Below, in pieces: positions 14,510 to 22,142 of a DNA stretch of 32,381 nt (position 1 is the first letter of the stretch; every line of letters begins with the position of its first letter). Position numbers and translations under genes: made by a program. This DNA is from Oscillospiraceae bacterium. Its GTDB lineage: Bacteria > Bacillota > Clostridia > Oscillospirales > Oscillospiraceae. The stretch covers positions 1-32,381 of the forward strand of contig JAFQTS010000079.1 in NCBI GenBank assembly GCA_017408915.1, written 5' to 3'. The notes below the pieces were generated by a model. It made no database searches. It was not told the origin of the DNA and was given only the letters and a program-made list of their open reading frames with translations.

Positions 14510-16488
14510 ACCAAGCCACCTCCCATGAGGGGCATGTCACCCATGCCGCCCGCCGCAGGAGCTGCAGGCGTCATCATGCCGCCCATCTGCGCCTGTGCCT
14601 GCTGCATCTGTGCCATTTCCTCCTGCTCCTTTTCAAGGCTCTTTACCATGTCGCCCGCCATGGGGTAGGCAAGGCGCTCCATCTGCCGCCAAAACCGCAG
14701 CTGCGTCTTGATCTCCTGCGGTTTGCCCATGGTGCCCTGCTGGAAATTCATCCGCGTCTCCTGCCACATGGCCTGTTTGTCCGATGCCAGCGGCGCCGCC
14801 GTGTCGCAGGTGAAGATGAAGTCGGTGTTGTACTTCCAGTTGCCCGCCTCGTCCTGATACAGGAACTCGTAGCGGTTGAACTGGCTGTACTCCGGCTTAC
14901 CCTCGCCGTCATAGCCACGGAGGGGACGGGGCTCGTCTGCGTAGGCCAGCATGAACTTAAAGATGGCCTCAAAGAGGTCGGCGTACAGTGCCCGCTTCAT
15001 GGCGTGCTTGCTCTCCAAGCGGCCTGCTGCCTGTGCCGCGCTGAACTCCTTGGCCTTGCCGGAGGTAGCGGTTGTGTCCCGTCTGCCTTGGAAGGAGTCG
15101 GTGATGCCGATGGCCTCGCGGCCCTCTTCGTAGATCTGCGTCCGCAGCACAAGGTCGTTGCCTACGTCCACCTGCGTGTTGTACACGCCGATCTTCTCTC
15201 CGTCCGCCACGCTCTCCAGCTCCACCACCAGCCCGTCCTGATCCGTGACGCTCCAGCGCATCCCCTTGGGGATCGTGATGAAGCTGCCGCCGCCCAGCAC
15301 TTTGGTCATCAGCTTGGTGGACACTTTGTTCAGGGCGTTCTGCTGATCTGCCACCGCGTCCATGTCGCTGCTGCCGAGGAACGCGCCGTCTTTACTCACG
15401 TTGCGCCGCAGCAGGACAGGGAACATGTCGGGCTTGTAGTAGGGGATGCGGGTGGGCTCCATCACCACCTGCGGCTGCATGACGGGTAACGCCATACCCG
15501 CCGCCGGCGTGGTCTGCGGCATAAGGGGCGAGTTTTCCACAGAGAGCATCTCCACCATCACCTGCCCGTACTCGTCCCGCTTGGGGCTCATGACGGGGAT
15601 GGTTCTGCCGTCCGAGAGAGGGATGTCCTCCGTCAGCTCCTCGTACTCCTGCACCTCTTCGTCGAAGTTTTTGTTCCCGCAGTATTCGCAGGGCGTCTTT
15701 CCCGCCCCGCGGCTCACGGCGCCGCACTTGGTGCACCGCTTCACTCTCCGCGCCTGATAGTCGTCGATGTCCTCCAAGAGGATCTCCGTGCCGTCCACCC
15801 AGCGGATGCGCCCGATCTTTCCCTCGTCGTCTCGGTGGAACACCGTCACCACCGTCAGGATCTCCCCCGTGGTGTCCGCCACCGCACCCATGGCGCGGAC
15901 TTCGGGATCTGCCTCCACCTCGTCTCCCTTGGGCACGTCCACGCCGTAGCTGGCCTTGATCTGACGGCGTGTCATGGGCGTCACCACGGCGATGAAGTCC
16001 ATCTCCTCGATCTCGTACACGCCCGCCTGCGGCACCATCTTTCTGCCGCCCAGCAGCGTCACGCTCAGATCGCCCATCCAGCCCTTGCCGCCGCGGGAGG
16101 CATCCCAGTCCAGCAAAATGCCGTGTCCGCCGAGAATGGGGCACACCCGCTCCGCCTTGTCGTTCAGGCGCACCATGGGCAGACGGTCGCACACATTGCG
16201 GATCATGTCCTCAATGATCTTGGCGAGGTGCTCGTCCCCCTTCCGTACCGCCGTCACCTTCGGCGCGGGGATGTTGCTGTCCACCTGCGTCTCCACCATC
16301 TCAAACCCGATGTTGCGCACGTGGGTGGCCTTCCGCGTGGTGGGTCTGCCCTCCACGTCGTAGATGGTGTTGTCGCCGTCATAGATCTTCTGCCAGCGCT
16401 CCATGGCCGACATCTCCTTCTTGTACTCTTCTCTTGCCTGCTCGTAGCGTTCCTTCCACTGCTGCAGGCGCTCCTTGTTCTTTTTCAT
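14506..16488 (-). CDS. Portal protein with an internal zinc-ribbon insert
   Basis: The 660-aa protein is the dodecameric DNA-entry ring of the head. Its N-terminal region (RWQKIYDGDNTIYDVEGRPTTRKATHVRNIGFEMVETQVDSNIP) is typical of the large portal families of gut Clostridia phages. A wing/clip region follows, and an aromatic helical C-terminal crown region includes FQGRRDTTATSGKAKEFSAAQAAGRLESKHAMKRALYADLFEAIFK. The Met/Gln/Pro-rich tail ends MPLMGGGLV. Residues 252-270 read CTKCGAVSRGAGKTPCEYC, a CxxC-n11-CxxC ribbon that is unusual for a portal. It starts 12 bases after the small terminase and overlaps the next gene. Confidence 0.88.
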   Translation of the reverse strand: MKKNKERLQQWKERYEQAREEYKKEMSAMERWQKIYDGDNTIYDVEGRPTTRKATHVRNIGFEMVETQVDSNIPAPKVTAVRKGDEHLAKIIEDMIRNVCDRLPMVRLNDKAERVCPILGGHGILLDWDASRGGKGWMGDLSVTLLGGRKMVPQAGVYEIEEMDFIAVVTPMTRRQIKASYGVDVPKGDEVEADPEVRAMGAVADTTGEILTVVTVFHRDDEGKIGRIRWVDGTEILLEDIDDYQARRVKRCTKCGAVSRGAGKTPCEYCGNKNFDEEVQEYEELTEDIPLSDGRTIPVMSPKRDEYGQVMVEMLSVENSPLMPQTTPAAGMALPVMQPQVVMEPTRIPYYKPDMFPVLLRRNVSKDGAFLGSSDMDAVADQQNALNKVSTKLMTKVLGGGSFITIPKGMRWSVTDQDGLVVELESVADGEKIGVYNTQVDVGNDLVLRTQIYEEGREAIGITDSFQGRRDTTATSGKAKEFSAAQAAGRLESKHAMKRALYADLFEAIFKFMLAYADEPRPLRGYDGEGKPEYSQFNRYEFLYQDEAGNWKYNTDFIFTCDTAAPLASDKQAMWQETRMNFQQGTMGKPQEIKTQLRFWRQMERLAYPMAGDMVKSLEKEQEEMAQMQQAQAQMGGMMTPAAPAAGGMGDMPLMGGGLV

Positions 16489-16499
16489 CTTCCGACCTC

Positions 16500-16970
16500 C
16501 TAAAATTCACGGCCTCCGCCGCCATCTAACGTGTCCTCATAGGAGCCGCCGCCCTCGTCCTCATCTTCCATCTCCGGCAGCATCTCCAGCATCATGGCGA
16601 GGGCTTTCAGCGCACCCTTGGTATCGAACTGCCATTCCCCCGACTCGATCCACTCCCGCGTTGTGCTGTTCCATTCCATCACGGGCTTCTTCTGCATGCA
16701 CCGCTCGTAGATCTCCCACACGCGGGAGGCGATGGAGTGGCGCGTCACGCCGAGATCTTCAAAGGCTTCTGCCATCAGTGCATCGCGGTAGCTTCTGATT
16801 TCCGTGCGCCGCATCAGCCGCGAGGCCGTCTGCGCTGCGCTCTTTTCGCTGTACCCCGCCGCAATGGCCGCGCGTGTGGCGTTCATGTCCACCATCCACT
16901 CCTGCACGAATTTGCGGTACTGGGGATTCAAGTCCCGTCCCAGCTCCGCCGCCGTCTTTTTCCCGTCCAT
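16500..16970 (-). CDS. terS: Terminase small subunit
   Basis: The start is ATG 16970 (MDGKKTAAELGRDLNPQYRKFVQEWM), with AGGAGG eight bases upstream; a GTG at 16979 is possible but sits in the ribosome-binding site. The 156-aa protein has the Terminase_2 signature: NPQYRKFVQEWMVDMNATRAAIAAGYSEKSAAQTASRLMRRTEIRSYRDAL, an HTH DNA-binding domain, then helices and an acidic C-terminus (MEDEDEGGGSYEDTLDGGGG). It recognises phage DNA for packaging. The large subunit is not adjacent but 2.4 kb upstream. Confidence 0.92.
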   Translation of the reverse strand: MDGKKTAAELGRDLNPQYRKFVQEWMVDMNATRAAIAAGYSEKSAAQTASRLMRRTEIRSYRDALMAEAFEDLGVTRHSIASRVWEIYERCMQKKPVMEWNSTTREWIESGEWQFDTKGALKALAMMLEMLPEMEDEDEGGGSYEDTLDGGGGREF

Positions 16971-17054
16971 TTCCTCCACCTCCTCGCTGTGGAAAACTTC
17001 CTCATGCTAAAAGTCTAAAACACTTCGACCTCCCGTTATTGTCAAAATGAGATA

Positions 17055-17087
17055 CCCCCAAAGCCGCATGAATAAAGGCTTTGAGGG
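17055..17087 (-). other. Hairpin in the leader of the small terminase gene
   Basis: CCCCCAAAGCC / GGCTTTGAGGG (17055-17065 and 17077-17087) form an 11-bp stem on the minus-strand RNA with one G-U pair. The 11-base loop contains the sequence shared with the integrase end. A TTGACA hexamer (minus, 17045-17040) lies just downstream, with only a weak -10 (TGTTTT) 17 bases on. A late promoter here is plausible but not strong. Confidence 0.4.
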
Positions 17088-17130
17088 CATTTTGAATTTT
17101 CAGAATCTTTTTCGTGTGCAAAAAATTGGC

Positions 17131-17171
17131 AGGGGAGTGGAAGCCGCGTAAGCAGCACAATCCACTCCCCT
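17131..17171 (-). terminator. Terminator-like long hairpin after the ArpU-like gene
   Basis: AGGGGAGTGGA / TCCACTCCCCT form a perfect 11-bp stem (17131-17141, 17161-17171). An inner GCUGC-UUAC-GCGGC helix lies inside. On the minus strand the stem is followed by GCCAATTTTTT, giving six Us after a 5-base gap. It separates the HUH/ArpU-like genes from the packaging and head operon, so it is a natural place for late gene control. Confidence 0.65.
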
Positions 17172-17239
17172 TGGGTATAGGAGAAACCCATGACCGGAGG
17201 CTTCGGGCTCGTGCACCCTCTGCCTCGTATGTGACGGCG

Positions 17240-17503
17240 TTACCACGCCTTGTAAAAAGCTCTGCGGAATCGGTACAATTGCTCCTCGCTGACATAGTGT
17301 GCCAGTGCGATGGCGGTGATGGATTTTTTCGTGCACATCACGTCGAAGAGCGCAGCAGAGTAAGCCCCTGCGCATCGTAGGCACAGGCGCTGGATCTTCC
17401 GTTGTACTCTCGGCGGTTGGCTCTCGTAGGTCAAGCAGGTATAGCGGATCAGACCCTGCTTCTCCTCGCTCAGAGGCACGCCGCTGAGCTTCTTAAAGCC
17501 CAT
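17240..17503 (-). CDS. Small ArpU/sigma-like HTH protein, probable late transcription regulator
   Basis: The start is ATG 17503 (MGFKKLSGVPLSEEKQG), with AAGGAG upstream, overlapping the HUH stop by 11 bases. The 87-aa protein is helical. Its C-terminal half (CTKKSITAIALAHYVSEEQLYRFRRAFYKAW) looks like an HTH of the sigma-region-4 / ArpU type. An internal CLRC pair is present. Such small regulators lie just before the terminase genes in many Firmicutes phages and activate late genes. The strong hairpin and TTGACA hexamer directly downstream fit this. The family call is by pattern only. Confidence 0.6.
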   Translation of the reverse strand: MGFKKLSGVPLSEEKQGLIRYTCLTYESQPPRVQRKIQRLCLRCAGAYSAALFDVMCTKKSITAIALAHYVSEEQLYRFRRAFYKAW

Positions 17504-18320
17504 CGTCGTCTCCTTCCTCACCCAGTTTCGACAGCGTCATTTCCTTGTGTCCGCCCACCTGACGGGCGGGATTCTTCTTGCGGGGCACATAACGCACGAT
17601 GTTCTGCCCCTTCTCAGGGTCATACTTGGTACCGGGCAGCTCCGTGGCACCTGTGGGCAGCCGCAGCTGCGCGCCACTATGTACGATCTCGCGGCGCACC
17701 ACAGGCTTTTCCATGTTGCGGCTGACGGAATACTTCTTCTCGTCGGGCACGTTGCGGCTTTGGCTGATGATGTACTTTGCCAAGGGATAGTAATCGTCCT
17801 GATGCCGCAGGAACTGTACGTCCACGCTGCCCTTGCCCCAAATCTTTTCCACATCCTCGTCAAACAGGCGCAGCACACCGTCAGCGAAGGAGAATCCCTC
17901 GCCGTTCATGATCACGTGGACATGAGGGCGTACCAGCTCACCTGTCTCGCCGTCGATCTCGCTGGGTGCGATCACCCACTTTGTCACCACGCCCTGCTTT
18001 TTTCTGCGGTACACGACGCGGTCAACAAACTTCTTCGCCTCTGCCTTGGCATCTTCAAAGGTACCGCCGCAAGCAGTAAGGGCTTCGTCGGAGAAGGTGA
18101 GGGTCAGCCACACGTCATTGGCCTTCATGTTGCAGTTGAGGGTGCGGGTCAGCTGGAGAACTGCATACTCGCGGTTTCCCTCGATCTTGCGCTCCGAGCT
18201 GTTGCCGCGGATCCGTCCGCCCCGCTTGCTGGGTCTGCGCATAAGGCGGCTTTTTCTCCGTTCCTTCACCTTGCCGGAGATAATGGTCGTGACCATGTAC
18301 AATCCCTCCTCCTTCTTCAT
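17493..18320 (-). CDS. HUH endonuclease, rolling-circle replication initiator-like
   Basis: The 275-aa protein has the three HUH motifs: motif I WLTLTFSDE (71-79), motif II PHVHVIMNG with H133 and H135 binding metal, and motif III YYPLAKYIISQ with Y183 as likely nicking Tyr. It resembles the ORF2/G2P-type replication proteins of small phages and plasmids. A basic N-terminus (about 18-45) may bind DNA, and the C-terminus is Lys/Gly-rich. It should nick one strand at an origin and stay joined to the 5' end. Two in-frame ATGs (18320 and 18296) each have a GGAGG-type site, so either could be used. A structured non-coding region lies directly upstream. Confidence 0.85.
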   Translation of the reverse strand: MKKEEGLYMVTTIISGKVKERRKSRLMRRPSKRGGRIRGNSSERKIEGNREYAVLQLTRTLNCNMKANDVWLTLTFSDEALTACGGTFEDAKAEAKKFVDRVVYRRKKQGVVTKWVIAPSEIDGETGELVRPHVHVIMNGEGFSFADGVLRLFDEDVEKIWGKGSVDVQFLRHQDDYYPLAKYIISQSRNVPDEKKYSVSRNMEKPVVRREIVHSGAQLRLPTGATELPGTKYDPEKGQNIVRYVPRKKNPARQVGGHKEMTLSKLGEEGDDDGL

Positions 18321-18647
18321 GATGCTGTCCTCCCCGTGCTTATATTACAATCAAAGACACGCACACGCCTTCGCGCGAGCAGCCTTAACATCCCTTCACA
18401 TCTCACCGATCAGAGCCAAGAGATCCTCTTCGGCATCGATGGTGCGGCGTCTTTTCCGCCTCACATCGAGCCCCTCTTGTCTCTTCCCTCTAAACTTAGA
18501 CGCTTAAGAACTCCGCAGATACGCGCGTGCGCGCGTATCAAATATAAGAGCCACTATTTCGTTCCGCCGGCAGCCTCTTCCTATATAGAATAAGAAGAGG
18601 CCGTCGGCGCAGCGTCGGAAAACTTTTCCGAAAAAGCTACATTCTTC
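18321..18647. other. Non-coding structured region upstream of the HUH gene, candidate origin
   Basis: No supported gene is seen in about 330 bases. Three palindromes are clustered: GATACGCGCG-TG-CGCGCGTATC at 18518-18539 (perfect 10-bp arms); a long hairpin at 18565-18609 with a 16-bp stem (one mismatch, one wobble) and a 13-base AT-rich loop CTATATAGAATAA; and CGGAAAA-C-TTTTCCG at 18616-18630. None is followed by a U-run, so they are not terminators. HUH initiators nick at stem-loops that are often near their own gene. This makes the region a candidate double-strand origin. Confidence 0.55.
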
Positions 18648-18676
18648 TTGACAAATACGCTCATTGAGCGTATAAT
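18648..18676 (+). promoter_or_regulatory. Consensus promoter with embedded operator for the antisense cassette
   Basis: TTGACA (18648-18653), a 17-base spacer and TATAAT (18671-18676) form a perfect sigma-A consensus. A perfect 19-base inverted repeat, ATACGCTCA-T-TGAGCGTAT (18655-18673), fills the spacer and enters the -10. A protein bound here would block RNA polymerase. The second gene of the cassette encodes an HTH protein, the likely autorepressor. Confidence 0.92.
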
Positions 18677-18719
18677 GTAACCATAGATAACAAACCATAA
18701 ACTTTTTGGAGGTAACATT

Positions 18720-18980
18720 ATGACAGTCAAGGAGCTTAACAAAATGCGCAGCGAAATGTACCAAGTTGCCATGCAGTACGAAGATTTTGCTGAAGCAATT
18801 AACAACGAAGGACGCGCGATTGTCTACGAAATCGCACTGGGCGATAAGCACGCTGTAGTCGTTCTGACCAGAGAATCGCAGATGAATTATGCGTTTATTG
18901 AGTCTCTTGGGTTTGACCAAAATGCGAGAGTAGAACGGCTGTTTACCGCCACACGCGCCACGAAGACGATCTATTTTTGA
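18720..18980 (+). CDS. Unknown 86-aa protein, first gene of an antisense acr-aca-like cassette
   Basis: The product starts MTVKELNKMRSEMYQVAMQY and ends FTATRATKTIYF, with GGAGGTAAC upstream of the ATG. It is a small soluble mixed alpha/beta protein: an N-terminal helix rich in Glu/Met, then YEIALGDKHAVVVLTRESQMNYAFIESLGF. No known motif, membrane segment or catalytic pattern is recognised. It is transcribed from the consensus promoter at 18648, against all surrounding genes, and followed 12 bases later by an HTH gene. This gene order, small unknown ORF then HTH repressor, is like anti-CRISPR operons. A toxin-antitoxin pair is the main alternative. Confidence 0.85.
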   Translation: MTVKELNKMRSEMYQVAMQYEDFAEAINNEGRAIVYEIALGDKHAVVVLTRESQMNYAFIESLGFDQNARVERLFTATRATKTIYF

Positions 18981-18992
18981 GGAGGCATAACG

Positions 18993-19364
18993 ATGACCAT
19001 TAAAGACATTTGCGAAAACTTCAATATCACTCAGACAGAGCTTTCCAAGCGCTTTAACATCCCCCTGCGGACGGTACAGGGCTGGTATCTCGACGAGCGC
19101 AAGCCTCCGGAATATGTGGCACTGATGATTGCCGAGGCTCTCTCCCGTGACAGCGGTGCATCTGTGTATAAATACGTTTGCAACTGCTGTGGGCACAAGT
19201 TCGAGAGCGACTTGCCTGATCTCAACGTGTACGGCTTCCACAACGAGATTTTTTGTCCCCACTGCGGCGCCTTGGATGTGTACTCCGACAGCAAGGATGG
19301 TGCTGCTAAATCCGTGGCAAACTTGAACCGCTACGAGGCAGAAATTCTTGACTTCGACAGCTAA
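18993..19364 (+). CDS. HTH plus zinc-ribbon regulator, probable cassette autorepressor
   Basis: The 123-aa protein has an N-terminal HTH (about 1-50: TIKDICENFNITQTELSKRFN, then IPLRTVQGWYLDERKPPEYVALMIAEAL). A zinc ribbon follows (YVCNCCGHKFESD... and IFCPHCGALD; cysteines at about 63, 66, 88 and 91). GAGGAGGCATAACG precedes the ATG. The HTH with RTVQxWYxxxRxPPEYV is widespread in Clostridia. The protein most likely binds the 19-base palindrome in its own promoter. A strong terminator follows the stop codon. It could act as an Aca-like repressor or as an antitoxin. Confidence 0.88.
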   Translation: MTIKDICENFNITQTELSKRFNIPLRTVQGWYLDERKPPEYVALMIAEALSRDSGASVYKYVCNCCGHKFESDLPDLNVYGFHNEIFCPHCGALDVYSDSKDGAAKSVANLNRYEAEILDFDS

Positions 19365-19377
19365 CTTCATATCCCTA

Positions 19378-19405
19378 ACGGGCGGCGTAAGCCGCCCGTC
19401 TTTTT
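19378..19405 (+). terminator. Rho-independent terminator of the antisense cassette
   Basis: ACGGGCGGC-GTAA-GCCGCCCGT forms a perfect 9-bp GC-rich stem with a 4-base loop, followed by CTTTTT. It points along the plus strand. The terL stop codon overlaps the U-run, so the two transcription units converge here. Confidence 0.92.
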
Positions 19406-21089
19406 ATTTCCACCTCTCACGCAGCATGGCCCGCGTGGCCTCGTCCGCCGCGTTGTAGTCCTCCCACATGTCCTTCGTCCAGCTGCGCTTGCCCTCGGTC
19501 TTCTCCACCTCGTAGCGCTGCTGATCGCGTATGGCGTAGGTAATGGCCGCCGCCAGCACAAGGTCGTCGTGGGCGTTCTCCGCCGCCGCAGCTCTGCCGT
19601 TCTCGTCCTTCACAAAGGTCTGCATTTCCCCCACAAGGGCAAAAGACCGGATGCACTCCGGCGCCTCCGCCACCACCGTGTGCAGGGCCTGCAGAGCAAG
19701 GGGCCGCGTCTTTGAAGTGGTGTTCCATCCAAATGCCTTCACCAGCTTGCCCGTGAAAGTGTCCACCCGCTCTCGTTGGTAGAGCTTGGGATAGTGCCAC
19801 TCCTCCAGCTTCTTCTCAGGGTAGGTGGAGAAGTTTACCTCCACGCCGATCAGGGCATTGTTGTAGTAGTAGCCGAGACAATAGATCTGTCGTGCGTACT
19901 CCAGCTCACTCTTCTCCATCTTCAGCTCCGCCACCTGCTCTCCCGTGCGGTTGTCCATCACGTAGGCGGTAAAGCTGTCGCTGCCCTCGCCCGCCGTGTC
20001 GCCGCCGATCACGTAGGGCACGCCCTTCTCCGGTTCGCGGAAGATGGTGACGATCCCGTTCTTTTCCTCTTCCAGCTTCCAGTTGTAGGGGGCGCCGCCC
20101 TCCTCCGCGGGGTCGTAGGTAAACCGTCCCCGCCACGGCTTCTGTCCCCGCAGCCGCTTCAGCAGTGCCGCCACCGCGTCCTGCGGGAAGAAGGGTCTGC
20201 CCGACAGCAGGAAGGCTTCCTCCGGCGTGTTGGGGTACTCTTGCCGGAAGGTGGCCTCGTCGCCGCCGCAGTTGGCGGCAATGCACCATCTGCGCCAGCT
20301 CAGCTGCTCCTCGTCCAAGCCGTAGAGTTCCTGCAGCTTCCGCTCCTCCTCTGTCCACTCTGTCCCCGGCGCCACCGGTTTTCGGTAGTGCTCTTCCAAA
20401 TACCACGGCAGGAACACCGGCCGCCAGCCGTTTGTCCCCGCCACCGCGCCGTCCCACAGCTCCTTGAAGTATTCAAAGCCGTTTGCCGTGGTCTCGATCA
20501 CCACCATTGTGAAGGGGTCATCGGGCACTGCCTGCATAATACCCAGCAGCAGCTCCTTCTTGTTGTTGCCCCAAAAGGCAAACTCGGAAAGGTGCACGTT
20601 GTTGAAGGTGTCGCCTCGTCCAACGGCCTTGCCGCCTGCCGTAGCGCAGCGGATAGAGGAGCGGAGACCGGGTCTTCGCTTCTTCTTTTTCTTATCTCTC
20701 GTGGGGTTTTCAAACACCAGCTCTCGTGCGTTGGATGCCTTCAGCATGGGCTGCAGCCACGGGGGAAGGCAGTCGTAGAAGAGCTTGTTCATCTTAAAGA
20801 GGTTGTCCGTAGAGTCCGACTGGTGTGCCACGATCAAGGTTTTCACGCCCTTGCGTGTGGCGCTGTCTTGGAACATCAGCGCCTCAGTCATGGTGGAGAT
20901 GCCCTCCTGTCTGCCCTTCAGGATGAGGAGGCGCACAGGCCGCCCCGCCGCTGCTTCCTCCTTGATGATGCCGTAGAGGTTCATCTGCGCCGGATTTGGC
21001 TCCAGCTTCACCAAGCGGCTCTTTTTATCTCGTATGTAGAGATAGGTGCGGATGTACTCCAGCGGATTTCTGATGTTCACTTTTTCCAC
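19404..21089 (-). CDS. terL: Terminase large subunit
   Basis: This is the packaging motor ATPase and nuclease, 561 aa from GTG 21089 (nine bases after AGGAGG); a GTG at 21095 is only three bases from that site. Walker A is LKGRQEGIST (about 57-66), an atypical form common in this family. Walker B is NNVHLSEFAF (about 163-172). The RNase H-like nuclease has IGGDTAGEGSD (first Asp about 364), IGVEVNF (Glu about 417) and NAHDDLVLA (Asp about 508). The length is normal. The ORF starts inside the ribosome-binding area after the DUF3102/PcfJ-like gene. Terminase small subunit and portal lie 2.4 kb downstream, after the cassette and HUH genes. Confidence 0.95.
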   Translation of the reverse strand: MEKVNIRNPLEYIRTYLYIRDKKSRLVKLEPNPAQMNLYGIIKEEAAAGRPVRLLILKGRQEGISTMTEALMFQDSATRKGVKTLIVAHQSDSTDNLFKMNKLFYDCLPPWLQPMLKASNARELVFENPTRDKKKKKRRPGLRSSIRCATAGGKAVGRGDTFNNVHLSEFAFWGNNKKELLLGIMQAVPDDPFTMVVIETTANGFEYFKELWDGAVAGTNGWRPVFLPWYLEEHYRKPVAPGTEWTEEERKLQELYGLDEEQLSWRRWCIAANCGGDEATFRQEYPNTPEEAFLLSGRPFFPQDAVAALLKRLRGQKPWRGRFTYDPAEEGGAPYNWKLEEEKNGIVTIFREPEKGVPYVIGGDTAGEGSDSFTAYVMDNRTGEQVAELKMEKSELEYARQIYCLGYYYNNALIGVEVNFSTYPEKKLEEWHYPKLYQRERVDTFTGKLVKAFGWNTTSKTRPLALQALHTVVAEAPECIRSFALVGEMQTFVKDENGRAAAAENAHDDLVLAAAITYAIRDQQRYEVEKTEGKRSWTKDMWEDYNAADEATRAMLRERWK

Positions 21090-21103
21090 CCGCACTCACC
21101 TCC

Positions 21104-21931
21104 TCACGCCGTCGCCCTCTCGGCTCCGGTCTTCCGTTGTTTTCTCTCCTTGGGTCTGCCTTCTTTGTCCCGCGGCGAGCCCCGCTTTACCCAGTCCTTC
21201 CATCCATCGAAGAAGTCCTTGTACAGCACCTCCGGCGGCAGCTTCATGGGATTTTCCTCGCACGCCTCACGCTCGTTGCGGAAGCCGTGCACCTGTACGA
21301 TCCGCTGCCCCATGATCTCAATGGTCACCAGCGGCCTGTCGGGCTTATCTGCCCGCCGCAGGAACAGGATGGTGGTCTTTCCGTTAAGGTGCCGCTCGGC
21401 ATAGCCGCCCACGCAGTGCTTCAGGATCGCTCCCTCGCGCTTGATCTCCGCCACGCCCTTGGCCACACGGATGAAGTAGCCGTCCTTTTCGTAGTTGTAC
21501 TGCTTCTCCAGCTTGGGCAGCAGTCCCTCCCGGAAAGGCTTTTCCTTCTCCGCGTTCTGCATGGCAGCGTAGGCGCCCGTGGCGGTGTCGTGCTTTTCGT
21601 GGAGATTCTTCGGCATGCGGATCAGCGGATTTTCCATGTCGTAGCCAATGGCCTCCGCCGCCTTTAAGTAGTCGATCAGCATCTGCACCGTGGTGCTGAG
21701 CCTGCCTTCTCCGCTCTCCCGCCGCAGATAGGCGAGGAGCTTTCCCGCGCTGATGCCCCACGCTTTCAGCTTTCCCTGCAGCCACCCCAGCCACTCGCCG
21801 TGAGGAAGCTGCGCCTTCGCCTCATTCAGTCTCTTTCCGATCTCCAAGATCGCGGCGCCTGCCTGCGCCTTGTAGAAAAGGATCTCCTCTGTAATGGCCT
21901 CAATAGGCCGATAGTTTGCCATCTCGTTCAT
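21104..21931 (-). CDS. DUF3102 / PcfJ-like hybrid protein
   Basis: The 275-aa protein joins two recognisable parts. Residues 1-75 look like DUF3102 (EILFYKAQAGAAILEIGKRLNEAKAQLPHGEWLGWLQGKLKAWGIS). From about 85 on it resembles the C-terminal part of PcfJ-like proteins (DYLKAAEAIGYDMENPLIRMPKNLHEKHD; ILKHCVGGYAERHLNGKTTILFLRR; IVQVHGFRN). PcfJ is encoded by the conjugative plasmid pCF10 and its role is unclear. A much larger PcfJ is usual, so this is a short or fused form. The C-terminus is very basic (KEGRPKERKQRKTG). AGGAGG lies eight bases before the ATG. It may bind nucleic acid or help DNA transactions before packaging. Confidence 0.7.
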   Translation of the reverse strand: MNEMANYRPIEAITEEILFYKAQAGAAILEIGKRLNEAKAQLPHGEWLGWLQGKLKAWGISAGKLLAYLRRESGEGRLSTTVQMLIDYLKAAEAIGYDMENPLIRMPKNLHEKHDTATGAYAAMQNAEKEKPFREGLLPKLEKQYNYEKDGYFIRVAKGVAEIKREGAILKHCVGGYAERHLNGKTTILFLRRADKPDRPLVTIEIMGQRIVQVHGFRNEREACEENPMKLPPEVLYKDFFDGWKDWVKRGSPRDKEGRPKERKQRKTGAERATA

Positions 21932-21953
21932 GGTCTTGACCTCCTAAAATTTG

Positions 21954-22137
21954 TTGTAGGGGTCGATGCCTACGCCCAACGGAAGTCCCCTTAGGGGACA
22001 TCGACCCACTGGCGGCACCGCCGCCCTCGGCTCCCTCTGACGAGGGCAAGACTCTCCCCAGTGGGGAGAGGTGGCACGGCGCAAGCCGTGACGGAGAGAG
22101 GGGAGGGCGCTGTCAGCGAAGCTGACTGAGGGAGAGA
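21954..22137 (-). repeat. Composite palindromic intergenic repeat, copy A
   Basis: It shares with copy B (27643-27743, same orientation) the blocks TTGTAGGGGTCGATGCC, CATCGACCC, GGCGGCACCGCCGCC, GGCTCCCTCTGACGA, GCTGTCAGC and GCTGACTGAGGGAGAGA. Copy A is longer and carries extra hairpins (CTCTCCCC-n3-GGGGAGAG; CACGGC-n4-GCCGTG; GTCCCC-n2-GGGGAC). No gene is present. It looks like a non-autonomous mobile or REP-like element of the host chromosome that entered the phage. Confidence 0.85.
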
Positions 22138-22142
22138 TACCT

